In this document: in pieces, positions 1 through 7,324 of the stretch
Numbering within the stretch: the first letter of the stretch is position 1
How the letters are laid out: each line of letters starts with the position of its first letter
Assembly (NCBI GenBank): GCA_040220895.1
Contig: JAVJVY010000001.1
Location: 204,721 to 268,720 of the forward strand
Direction: 5' to 3'
Length of the DNA: 64,000 nt
Source of the DNA: UBA11591 sp040220895
GTDB lineage: Bacteria; Bacteroidota; Bacteroidia; Flavobacteriales_E; Vicingaceae
The notes under the pieces: model-generated
Databases searched by the model: none
The model's input: only the letters and a program-made list of their open reading frames with translations
Told to the model about the DNA's origin: nothing
Program-made: the position numbers and the translations under genes

Positions 1-361
1 GAATCAGCTTTCCCTTTATTTCCTGCGGTGGGGCTTCTATGCCTGCATGAATGTAGCCATATCCCCAGTAATTACTTCCCTGCTTTCGCAACCGGTACTC
101 GTATGACTCACCGACAGATACTGCTGTGTCGATAAAAATCGAATCGCTGGCCGATAAATTGGCCAGTGCTGAACCGAAGGAATTGGATGACTTTAATTTT
201 CTGTAAACGGTGTAAGACTGAGAAGTACTTTGGGGCCATTTCAGCACAATAGACGGCGGGTTGGTGGTAACCGTTGCCGTAAGTAGAACTGAATAATCTT
301 TTGCCTGCTGTGCCAATGACATCAGCGGTAGTGCGATTACCGCGATCAGAAGTTTCTTCAT
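1..361 (-). CDS. Secreted protein with fibronectin-III-like start, truncated by window edge
   Basis: The gene reads leftward from an ATG at 361 and is still open at base 1, so about 120 N-terminal residues are visible. It opens with a signal peptide (MKKLLIAVIALPLMSLAQ). The stretch that follows reads like a fibronectin type III or similar beta-sandwich: it contains SIVLKWPQSTSQSYTVYRK and then GESYEYRLRK. Proteins of this layout in Bacteroidota are usually exported, and many carry a T9SS sorting domain at the far end, which is outside the window here. It is divergent from egtB with a 75-bp gap. The function cannot be told from this part. Confidence 0.75.
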   Translation of the reverse strand, partial: MKKLLIAVIALPLMSLAQQAKDYSVLLTATVTTNPPSIVLKWPQSTSQSYTVYRKLKSSNSFGSALANLSASDSIFIDTAVSVGESYEYRLRKQGSNYWGYGYIHAGIEAPPQEIKGKLI

Positions 362-436
362 TAGGATTCTGAGAATGGTTTTGAAATTGTTTTCGGTGCC
401 AGTATAAAGTTACGTTAAAATCTTACTTTTCCTTAA

Positions 437-1657
437 ATGTCAAAAAGAAGACAAGACAAGTCAACTTCGGAACCGAATTTTAGTCCATCAATGCAGAACA
501 GCACCTCGTCCATCATTAAAAAGTACCTGGATGTCAGAAGTCGATCCACGGAGCTCTGCCAACATCTGACAGTCGAGGACTTTGTGATTCAGCCGGCTGT
601 CTTTGCCAGTCCTGTGAAGTGGCACCTGGCGCATACCACCTGGTTTTTTGAAGAATTTATCCTAAAGAAACACGCCCCGGCATACAACGTATTCAGCAAT
701 GATTTTACCTACCTCTTCAACAGTTACTACAACAATGTGGGCAAGCGCACTGAACGCCACAAGCGGGGCATGATTTCAAGGCCCGGAATTGATCAGGTGC
801 TCGAATACCGCCATCACGTGAATTTAGCCATAGAGTCTCTCCTAAAACAGGAAAAACCGTCAACAGAGGTAATTTCAGTCTTGGAGCTTGGGATTAATCA
901 TGAGCAGCAACATCAGGAATTATTACTGACAGACCTTAAATACCTATTATGGCAAAATCCGACCATGCCTGTTTACAAGGAAGATTTGAATTTACTGACC
1001 GACCGCAATAATGAGAATGGTTGGTTGACCCTTAACGCCGGCCTTCGCAACATCGGCTATAGGGGAAAGACCTTTCATTTCGACAATGAGCGCGGCAGGC
1101 ACAAGGTCTTCATTCAGGACTGTAAACTATCCCGCAGCCTTGTCACTAATGGAGAATACCTGGAATTCTTAAATGACGGTGGATATAATGATTTCAGGTT
1201 CTGGCTCGACGAAGGCTGGACATGGGTCCTTGACAACAAGATCAAGTCTCCGCTTTATTGGAAGAACATTGATGGAAAGTGGTTTCAGTTTACGTTGGCA
1301 GGACTTAAAAAAATGGATTTAAAAGCCATTTTAGGCCATGTCAGTTATTACGAAGCTAACGCCTATGCTACCTGGAAAAAGATGCGTTTGCCAACAGAAT
1401 TTGAATGGGAAGCGGCCTCCAAAGAACTTTCCTGGGGAACACGCTGGGAATGGACCGGGAGCGCTTACCTACCCTACCCGGGGTACAAGATCAAAAAAGG
1501 CGCCCTGGGCGAATACAACGGTAAATTCATGGTAAACCAAATGGTACTTCGGGGTTCCTCAGTGGCAACATCAAAGGGACATAGCCGCAGTTCTTACAGA
1601 AATTTTTTTCATCCTCATTATCAATGGCAATACTCAGGAATCAGACTGGCGAAGTGA
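437..1657 (+). CDS. egtB: Ergothioneine biosynthesis sulfoxide synthase EgtB
   Basis: EgtB is a non-haem iron enzyme that joins a thiol donor to hercynine with oxygen, giving the sulfoxide precursor of ergothioneine. The 406-residue protein has the expected two parts. An N-terminal DinB-like helical domain carries PVKWHLAHTTWFFEEF (H66) and GINHEQQHQELL (H155, H159), which match the three-histidine iron site. A C-terminal formylglycine-enzyme-like domain carries RLPTEFEWEAAS and ends YRNFFHPHYQWQYSGIRLAK. The usual GGSCAT segment near the end reads GSSVAT here. The last 34 bases overlap egtD, so the two are co-transcribed. No egtA, egtC or egtE homologue is in the window, so the thiol donor (cysteine or gamma-glutamylcysteine) cannot be decided. 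The start at 437 is the first ATG, and M19 is an alternative. Confidence 0.93.
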   Translation: MSKRRQDKSTSEPNFSPSMQNSTSSIIKKYLDVRSRSTELCQHLTVEDFVIQPAVFASPVKWHLAHTTWFFEEFILKKHAPAYNVFSNDFTYLFNSYYNNVGKRTERHKRGMISRPGIDQVLEYRHHVNLAIESLLKQEKPSTEVISVLELGINHEQQHQELLLTDLKYLLWQNPTMPVYKEDLNLLTDRNNENGWLTLNAGLRNIGYRGKTFHFDNERGRHKVFIQDCKLSRSLVTNGEYLEFLNDGGYNDFRFWLDEGWTWVLDNKIKSPLYWKNIDGKWFQFTLAGLKKMDLKAILGHVSYYEANAYATWKKMRLPTEFEWEAASKELSWGTRWEWTGSAYLPYPGYKIKKGALGEYNGKFMVNQMVLRGSSVATSKGHSRSSYRNFFHPHYQWQYSGIRLAK

Positions 1658-2616
1658 CCATCGGTGATAAGGAATTCGCCGACCATGTGGAACAGGGGCT
1701 TCAAAAAACCCCCAAGCAATTATCATCTAAATATTTTTACGATGAAATTGGAGACGAACTCTTTGTTCAGATCACTCAGCTTCCCGAATACTATCTTACC
1801 GAAGCAGAGAACGAGATCTTCAGGGAACAGCGAGACGAAATTTTACGTTCTTTTAATATTAATGACCATGCCTGTGACATCATAGAACTAGGCGCCGGTG
1901 ATGGTCACAAGGCAGCTTTTTTACTCGAGCCCCTGCAGAAAAAAGGAAACGTACGTTTTAGACCCATCGACATCTCACAGAATACCCTGAATATCGTGGT
2001 TGACCGATTCAATCGCGAGGTTCCCGGCATAGAACTGGCACCCATGCAAGGGGAATATTTTGACGTTCTTTCCCATCTCAAGGGCGATCGACGTAAAATT
2101 GTGCTATTCCTGGGATCGAACATCGGAAACCTGAACCAAGGCCAGGCCACCTCATTCATTAAACAACTCTCACAAACGTTGAAGCCCGGTGACATGATCC
2201 TTTTGGGACTCGACCTGATCAAATCTTCAGAGATCATACTTCCTGCCTACAACGATTCAAAAGGCGTGACCAGTCGTTTTAACCTGAACCTTCTGGCAAG
2301 GATTAACAATGAACTTGGTGGAAACTTTGATATTATCAGCTTCGAACATCTTCCTGAATATGATGAATTGGAGGGAGAGGCACGGAGTTATTTGCGATCT
2401 ATCAAGGACCAAGAGGTGCGGATCGAGGCCCTTGGTAAATCCTTTCACTTCGAAGAAGGTGAATTGATTCACACGGAGATTTCAAGGAAGTACGATAAAG
2501 ATCGTCTTCTAACAATTATCGCAGGCTCGGGCTTGAAGCTCATTAAGGAATTTACCGACAGCAGAAACTTATTCACTGATTTCCTGCTTGAAAAAACACA
2601 TATGTCAACGGATTGA
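1624..2616 (+). CDS. egtD: L-histidine N-alpha-methyltransferase EgtD
   Basis: EgtD trimethylates the alpha-amino group of histidine with S-adenosylmethionine to make hercynine, the substrate of EgtB. The 330-residue length fits the family. The family opening is clear (KYFYDEIGDELFVQITQLPE), followed by the SAM-binding segment ELGAGDGHKAAFLL and the conserved LFLGSNIGNLNQ region; the C-terminal part has the expected FTDSRNLFTDFLLEK. The ATG at 1624 lies inside egtB in another frame, giving a 34-nt overlap and probable translational coupling. Homology begins around residue 18 (FADHVEQGL), so a slightly later start is possible, but no better ATG precedes it. Together with egtB this is a minimal two-gene ergothioneine unit. 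Confidence 0.93.
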   Translation: MAILRNQTGEVTIGDKEFADHVEQGLQKTPKQLSSKYFYDEIGDELFVQITQLPEYYLTEAENEIFREQRDEILRSFNINDHACDIIELGAGDGHKAAFLLEPLQKKGNVRFRPIDISQNTLNIVVDRFNREVPGIELAPMQGEYFDVLSHLKGDRRKIVLFLGSNIGNLNQGQATSFIKQLSQTLKPGDMILLGLDLIKSSEIILPAYNDSKGVTSRFNLNLLARINNELGGNFDIISFEHLPEYDELEGEARSYLRSIKDQEVRIEALGKSFHFEEGELIHTEISRKYDKDRLLTIIAGSGLKLIKEFTDSRNLFTDFLLEKTHMSTD

Positions 2617-2668
2617 CATTGAGATAAGTATGAATTTCTAACCTTTAATCAACTAACAACAGCAAATT

Positions 2669-2947
2669 ATGAAAGCAATATGGAATGACCAGGTCCTGGC
2701 CGAAAGTGACGATACCATTGTAGTTGAAGGAAATCACTATTTTCCGCCTTCGTCGATCAAACAAGAGCACTTCAAGGAATCATCTACTCATACGGTATGC
2801 CCGTGGAAAGGAACGGCCTCTTACTACACCCTCGAGGTGGATGGCGCAAGCAATCAGGATGCCGCCTGGTATTACCCCGAAGCTTCTGAATTGGCCGAAA
2901 ACATTAAAGGTTACGTAGCCTTTTGGAAAGGTGTAAAGGTGGTTTAG
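2669..2947 (+). CDS. DUF427 domain protein
   Basis: This 92-residue protein matches the DUF427 family along its whole length: it starts MKAIWNDQVLAESDDTIVVE, then has NHYFPPSSI, the conserved CPWKGTASYY, and the end NIKGYVAFWKGVKV. The family is small, soluble and of unsettled function; some members are fused to other enzymes. It follows egtD by 52 bp on the same strand and may share its transcript. There is no signal peptide or membrane segment. The call is firm at family level, and no reaction can be given. Confidence 0.85.
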   Translation: MKAIWNDQVLAESDDTIVVEGNHYFPPSSIKQEHFKESSTHTVCPWKGTASYYTLEVDGASNQDAAWYYPEASELAENIKGYVAFWKGVKVV

Positions 2948-3014
2948 AATTGTGCCAATTGACAAACGGTAGAATTGACAAATAAATGGTAGAAATAGGC
3001 AAAGTACTTGCCAT

Positions 3015-3022
3015 TAACTTTG
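3015..3022 (+). promoter_or_regulatory. Bacteroidota -7 promoter box TAACTTTG
   Basis: TAACTTTG matches the Bacteroidota -7 consensus TAnnTTTG exactly. It lies 18 bases before the ATG at 3041, so transcription would begin close to 3028. This argues against the upstream TTG at 3008 as the start of the next gene. No clear -33 TTG is found at the usual 19-21 base distance, so the site rests on the -7 box alone. Confidence 0.5.
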
Positions 3023-3040
3023 ATTCAAATTCCTAAGCAA

Positions 3041-3805
3041 ATGACAAAGAACCTACATATAGCCGCACAGTACCTGGCAGCAGCCAGTATCAGTTTTTTG
3101 ACCAAAGAGAACGACGACAGTCATACTAACCTGGCGTGGGACAACAGCACTAAATCCCTGTTGAGCAGGTCCCTCAGAGATGACGGTTTGCACATGGCGC
3201 TGTCACTCAAGGATTTCAGTATTGAATTTCGTCGTAAAGAAATGGTTCTGGCGAAGGTTCCACTCTCGCAGACCAGGCACGGAGATAACATCAAATGGAT
3301 CTCAGAAGTTTTCAGAGACTTGTTGTATGAACATCCCTACGAATTCAACTTACATTACGAATTGCCTTATGACGATGTCAATCAGGATTATGTATTCCCT
3401 TACCGGGATGAAGTTGCTTTGAAAGAGCATGCCGAATTACGCTCAATCGCGCACAATGTCCTGTCCGAAATAGCCATGAATCACAACGAACCTGTAGAAG
3501 TCCGGGTCTGGCCTCACCACTTTGACAGTGGCAGCTTATTGTGGATGGGAGAAATGGACAGCTTAGGTATTGGCTTAGCCATGGCCGATTCCATGATCAA
3601 ACAGCCTTACTTCTATGTCAGTGGCTGGCACGGTCCAGAGATGACAGATACCAAAGGTTTTTCCAGCTTGAAAAAGGGAAGTTGGTTAACTGACCAATGG
3701 AAAGGAGCCGTATTAAAAGCAAAAGGAAAATCGGTTAATGAAATCAGGCAGTTCTTCAATGAAGCCATGGAACGGTACCGGATGTGCATGGAAAAAGTGG
3801 CCTAA
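3041..3805 (+). CDS. Uncharacterised soluble protein with WPHHFD motif (DUF5996-like)
   Basis: The protein is 254 residues from the ATG at 3041, chosen because a TAnnTTTG box lies just upstream and would leave the earlier in-frame TTG (3008) untranscribed. It has no signal peptide or membrane helix. The most telling stretch is VRVWPHHFDSGSLLW followed by GLAMADSMIKQPYFYVSGWH, which resembles the DUF5996 family; the two adjacent histidines and the aspartate could bind a metal or act in catalysis. The function is unknown. It sits alone between DUF427 (same strand) and the convergent HPt gene. The DUF5996 link is from memory of the motif and should be treated as tentative. Confidence 0.7.
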   Translation: MTKNLHIAAQYLAAASISFLTKENDDSHTNLAWDNSTKSLLSRSLRDDGLHMALSLKDFSIEFRRKEMVLAKVPLSQTRHGDNIKWISEVFRDLLYEHPYEFNLHYELPYDDVNQDYVFPYRDEVALKEHAELRSIAHNVLSEIAMNHNEPVEVRVWPHHFDSGSLLWMGEMDSLGIGLAMADSMIKQPYFYVSGWHGPEMTDTKGFSSLKKGSWLTDQWKGAVLKAKGKSVNEIRQFFNEAMERYRMCMEKVA

Positions 3806-3861
3806 GAAGTTTTCTTGAGATGAAATATTATTTCTGACAGCCATTATTTACCTTGATTGCC

Positions 3862-4194
3862 CTAGTGACGCAATTCGACCAGTGATTGTTCGATCATGGC
3901 AATCAATTCACTAACCTTTTCCGGCAATGATTCGATTGAAGTATTTTCAATGATTGAAGCTTCGATGGTTTCTGCCAATGCACGGGCTGTCTTCATTCCC
4001 ATAAAGTCAAAATGAGGTTTCATGGAATGAACAATTGACCTGAGTTCGTCCAATCTTTGTTCATCCATTAGTTTTTTAAACTCCTTGGCATTTTCTTCGG
4101 CCGAAGACAAATACATTCCCACGTATTTATTTATCCGTTCTTCATCACCCTCGGTAAAATCTTTAAGAAATTCTAATGATGTTATACTTTCCAA
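3862..4194 (-). CDS. HPt (histidine phosphotransfer) domain protein
   Basis: This is a stand-alone 110-residue HPt protein that passes phosphate between receiver domains in a multistep phosphorelay. The helical pattern and the phospho-acceptor segment LRSIVHSMKPHFDFMGM fit the family, with H56 as the predicted phosphorylated residue and K59 beside it. It has no other domain, signal or membrane segment. It lies 34 bp downstream of the receiver gene on the same strand, and the two are very likely one operon and partners. No hybrid histidine kinase is next to them, so the phosphate source is elsewhere in the genome. Confidence 0.88.
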   Translation of the reverse strand: MESITSLEFLKDFTEGDEERINKYVGMYLSSAEENAKEFKKLMDEQRLDELRSIVHSMKPHFDFMGMKTARALAETIEASIIENTSIESLPEKVSELIAMIEQSLVELRH

Positions 4195-4228
4195 ATCAAT
4201 TTATTTGAGCCTATTAATTACGTGTTAA

Positions 4229-4768
4229 CTACATCGGTAGGTGCTTGGTATGTTCGGGAAAAAAGGTGTAAAGCACAATTACACCTATGGTCAACAAGAT
4301 CATGATACCAATTGCAATCCAAAACCCGACTTTGTAGTTTCTTAGTTCGTCGGCTTGATTCTCTGCTTCGACTATGCTTTTTATGATCTGCGAAACATGT
4401 AGGCTGGCCGTTTCCCCTTTGACCACGTAATCCCTTGCACCCAGGCGCATGGTCTCAATAGCAATATCGATCTTGGCTTGCCCCGAAAGCATAATCACCG
4501 TTACTTCAGGGTGATGAGCCATGATCTTTTTTAAAATGTCAATGCCGTTGGCAGCGGTCTGTGTCTTTGAATCGAGGTGGTAGTCAAGTACCACAATGTG
4601 TGGAGTCCGTTCAGCAATTTTAGCAAGGCATGTCTCGCCCGTATCGAATTCGTGTACTTCGAGGTTAGAACCGATCTTTTTCTTGAGGTAATCCCCTAAA
4701 ACACTTACCGAAAGGGCATCGTCGTCGACAATGAATAAGTCGAGCTTTCTTTTTAATTCTGATTTCAT
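4229..4768 (-). CDS. Response-regulator receiver domain with C-terminal membrane anchor
   Basis: The protein is 179 residues from the ATG at 4768; an upstream in-frame TTG at 4777 is less likely. Residues 9-125 are a CheY-like receiver: acidic triad D15-D16-D17, phospho-acceptor D62 in HIVVLDYHLDS, and K114-region KGET. After a short helix there is one hydrophobic span near the end (VGFWIAIGIMILLTIGVIVL), followed by a short tail FFPEHTKHLPM. This predicts a cytoplasmic receiver held at the inner membrane by a C-terminal anchor, with no output domain. Such a layout is uncommon. It pairs with the HPt gene just downstream and may act as a phosphate sink or a membrane-local signalling switch. 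Confidence 0.87.
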   Translation of the reverse strand: MKSELKRKLDLFIVDDDALSVSVLGDYLKKKIGSNLEVHEFDTGETCLAKIAERTPHIVVLDYHLDSKTQTAANGIDILKKIMAHHPEVTVIMLSGQAKIDIAIETMRLGARDYVVKGETASLHVSQIIKSIVEAENQADELRNYKVGFWIAIGIMILLTIGVIVLYTFFPEHTKHLPM

Positions 4769-4904
4769 GATTGCCAAATGAGGTGTTAAAATAGTTTAAA
4801 TTAAGAACTCTCCAAGGTCTGTATTGAAAATATGCTGTTGGGAACCCGGCAATACCTTACCAGTTGACCTATTCAGAAAGTCGACGAAAGAGCGGGGAAA
4901 ATTG

Positions 4905-4987
4905 TGCGCATGAGAGGAGTCGAACCTCCACGCCCTGAGGGCACGGCCTTCTGAGGACCGCGTGTCTACCAGTTTCACCACATGCGC
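4905..4987 (-). tRNA. tRNA-Leu (CAG)
   Basis: The 83-nt minus-strand gene folds as a class II tRNA. The 7-bp acceptor stem (GCGCATG with CATGCGC) is perfect, the T-loop is TTCGACT, and there is a long variable arm. The anticodon stem CGGTC/GGCCG encloses loop CTCAGAA, giving anticodon CAG (leucine). CCA is not encoded. It stands alone between the receiver gene and the AT-rich GH5 block. Confidence 0.95.
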
Positions 4988-5068
4988 ATGCAGTGCCGCA
5001 AAATTAGGGCTTTGTTTTTAAATGGCGCCCTGATCGACTGATTAAGTGGTTGCAGCGAGGGGGAAGGT

Positions 5069-5103
5069 AAAAAAATACCGCGCAGATCACTATCCGCGCG
5101 GTA
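5069..5103 (-). terminator. Rho-independent terminator of the GH5 gene
   Basis: A perfect 8-bp inverted repeat (TACCGCGC / GCGCGGTA, 5076-5083 and 5096-5103) is followed on the minus strand by seven T residues (5075-5069). It lies 36 bp past the stop of the glycosidase gene and is correctly oriented to end that transcript before the tRNA. Confidence 0.85.
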
Positions 5104-5138
5104 CCTGAAACCAAGAAAACCTAGGGCTTGTCTAAGAA

Positions 5139-7286
5139 TTACTTCTTAATCAATTTTGAAGTGAATACTTCATCACCCTGGCTCACTTGAACAATGTACA
5201 TGCCATTGGCTCGATTGGAAAGATCAATTGTGCCGTTGGTAAAGTTTGCCCGTTGAAAGACTACTTCACCCAGCGGGCTAAGTACCAATACGTTGGCTTC
5301 GCTAGTCAATCCCTGCACCCGGAATTCTCCGGAGGAGGGGTTGGGGTAGATTTTGATTATCGAGTTAACACTTTTGTCTTCTATTTCTTCTTTTTTTCTT
5401 CTAGCGTTGACTCCAATTCCATTTAAACCATCATTACATTCATATGGTCTAATATATAAATAGGCTTCAGAATTAAGTTTTAAATGAGAACCCGGCTTAA
5501 GAACTATTTTATTCTGTGCTTGAACACTACCAATAGAATTAGATTCCATGATCAAATCATCATATGTGACATTCCAGGCTAATTTTGGGTTATTAATTGC
5601 ACTTCCATTATTAACAGATTTCATCGTTAGTGCTAAAATCAAATTGGGGTCAGTTCTGTTATACATAATCACATCGTTTACTATAAAATTATACCCATTA
5701 TATAGAGAATTTGAAGTGGAAACAGTATGGAGTGCGAGACCACCAAACGAAAGTGGAAATTGAAATCCTGGGCTAGTTGCTGGAACAGATGATAAAGGTG
5801 TGTATATAGTATACTCACCGTTATTGTTTGTAAAAGTCGTTGAGGTTTTAGTCTTCCCTCTTCCTATATTAGATACATTTCTTACAACAACTCCTTTCAG
5901 CGGGTTTCCCATATCATCTACAACTCTGCCCGAAATTGAAACTGTATTTGAATATTTCTGATCAAAAGTGTAATAGTTAAATGGATAATAACACCCAGAA
6001 TTGTTTACTAACCATGGACTAAAATTCGATGAATTAAATTTATTAGCCACCGGTTTCAATTGAAATGGTGAAGTTTGACCAAAATTATTGCAAGGAGAAT
6101 TAGTATGAGTTAAACCCATTTGTTCATCACCATTATCGGAATATTCCCACCAAGAGTAACCAGCGGCTGCACAATCTCTCGTGTTGTTCAAACTCATTTC
6201 AGCAAAGTCAGCTTGTTCTTGTAGAGAACCGTATTGTGGCATCAACGAAGGATTTGGAGCTGGACATAAACTGGCCCGAAAACCTGTTTCTCCAATTATC
6301 CAAGGTTTTTTAATGTTATCACTTATCCATTTTATCCTTGATTTATATGATTCTGAGCCTGTTGGATCACTAATTCGAGTGCCGGGTGGCTCATATAAAT
6401 GAAATGAATGGAAATCAACATGTACAATGCCTGGATCCCACTCCCATACATCCTCATTCCCAACTAATCCTATAGTAACAAACTGATTTGAAGTTGCCCA
6501 GTGAATAGCATCATACCACCCTTTTGTCAATTCACATATATCTGCTTTAGTATGACTTCCTTTATAAGAATGAATTGCATATGTCGGTTCATTAAATATA
6601 TCAAAAGCCATGATTGTTGCATCATTTTTAAAATAATTGGCTAACTCAAATAAATAGTTTTGGTACTCTGTGCGTATACCAATGCCATCACAGTATTTAC
6701 CCCCAGTAAGTAAAATCACTTTTAATGGCTTATTTTTATTTGCACTTGCTATATCTATAGCATTTAATACTTGTTCAATTTGTTGGAAAATGAAAATTCT
6801 ATCTACAGAAGTGTTGACGTCATATTTAGGGTAGGTGTAGTTACTTTTTAGAACCATAGTACCTTCGAGTACATTTTCACCGGTATAAAAACTATGTTGA
6901 CCTGCAGAAATACCAATATTCGATGTGTCAGCATTTTTTCTATCTACTCCAATAGAAAACCGTATGGTATTAAAACCTAAATCGATAATTTGCTCAAAAT
7001 CCTGCACCAAAGCATTGTGACAAACAGCGGCGTCATAACACCAAATATCATATCCCCTAGCTGGATATATTTGATTGAAAGCAGGACTATTAATGTCATC
7101 ATTCAATACAGAGCGAACCCCATAGTTCAACACCATGGGATAAAAAGGTTGACCATCTAATTCGAATTTTTTATTAGCATTTAAGCGAACGAATTCATTT
7201 ATTTTACTTTGATTCCCCTGTGCCAATAATTGACCACAGAAACTAACAAACAATAAAACACTTAATAAATTTTTCTTTGAAATCAT
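5139..7286 (-). CDS. Secreted GH5-like glycoside hydrolase with T9SS sorting domain
   Basis: The 715-residue protein starts at the ATG at 7286, which gives a normal signal peptide (MISKKNLLSVLLFVSFCGQ, cut near LLAQG). Residues about 25-420 look like a clan GH-A (GH5-type) beta/alpha barrel, with the acid/base in FDIFNEP (E233) and the nucleophile in WIIGETGF (E333), 100 residues apart as usual. Next comes a carboxypeptidase-regulatory-like beta domain (VSISGRVVDDMGNPLKGVVV), then an all-beta stretch, a charged linker (ARRKKEEIEDKSVNS) and a C-terminal T9SS type A domain (IKIYPNPSSGEFRV to the end KLIKK). It should be exported through T9SS and hydrolyse a polysaccharide that cannot be named here. 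The body is AT-rich while the sorting domain has the GC level of the neighbours. It follows the tail-fibre-like gene by 38 bp. Confidence 0.88.
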   Translation of the reverse strand: MISKKNLLSVLLFVSFCGQLLAQGNQSKINEFVRLNANKKFELDGQPFYPMVLNYGVRSVLNDDINSPAFNQIYPARGYDIWCYDAAVCHNALVQDFEQIIDLGFNTIRFSIGVDRKNADTSNIGISAGQHSFYTGENVLEGTMVLKSNYTYPKYDVNTSVDRIFIFQQIEQVLNAIDIASANKNKPLKVILLTGGKYCDGIGIRTEYQNYLFELANYFKNDATIMAFDIFNEPTYAIHSYKGSHTKADICELTKGWYDAIHWATSNQFVTIGLVGNEDVWEWDPGIVHVDFHSFHLYEPPGTRISDPTGSESYKSRIKWISDNIKKPWIIGETGFRASLCPAPNPSLMPQYGSLQEQADFAEMSLNNTRDCAAAGYSWWEYSDNGDEQMGLTHTNSPCNNFGQTSPFQLKPVANKFNSSNFSPWLVNNSGCYYPFNYYTFDQKYSNTVSISGRVVDDMGNPLKGVVVRNVSNIGRGKTKTSTTFTNNNGEYTIYTPLSSVPATSPGFQFPLSFGGLALHTVSTSNSLYNGYNFIVNDVIMYNRTDPNLILALTMKSVNNGSAINNPKLAWNVTYDDLIMESNSIGSVQAQNKIVLKPGSHLKLNSEAYLYIRPYECNDGLNGIGVNARRKKEEIEDKSVNSIIKIYPNPSSGEFRVQGLTSEANVLVLSPLGEVVFQRANFTNGTIDLSNRANGMYIVQVSQGDEVFTSKLIKK

Positions 7287-7324
7287 AATGGAAAATTTTG
7301 GTTGATGTGGATTTAAAATATTGC

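Noticed and set aside
1338..1535. Overlapping frame within egtB
   Set aside because: It is out of frame inside a gene with clear domain matches and has no start context or family.
3008..3040. Upstream TTG start for the WPHHFD protein
   Set aside because: An exact -7 box overlaps this stretch (3015-3022), so the mRNA would begin after the TTG; the ATG at 3041 is preferred.
4796..4981. Small minus-strand frame beginning MVKLVDTRSSEGRAL
   Set aside because: It is a translation of tRNA-Leu and its flank, not a protein gene.
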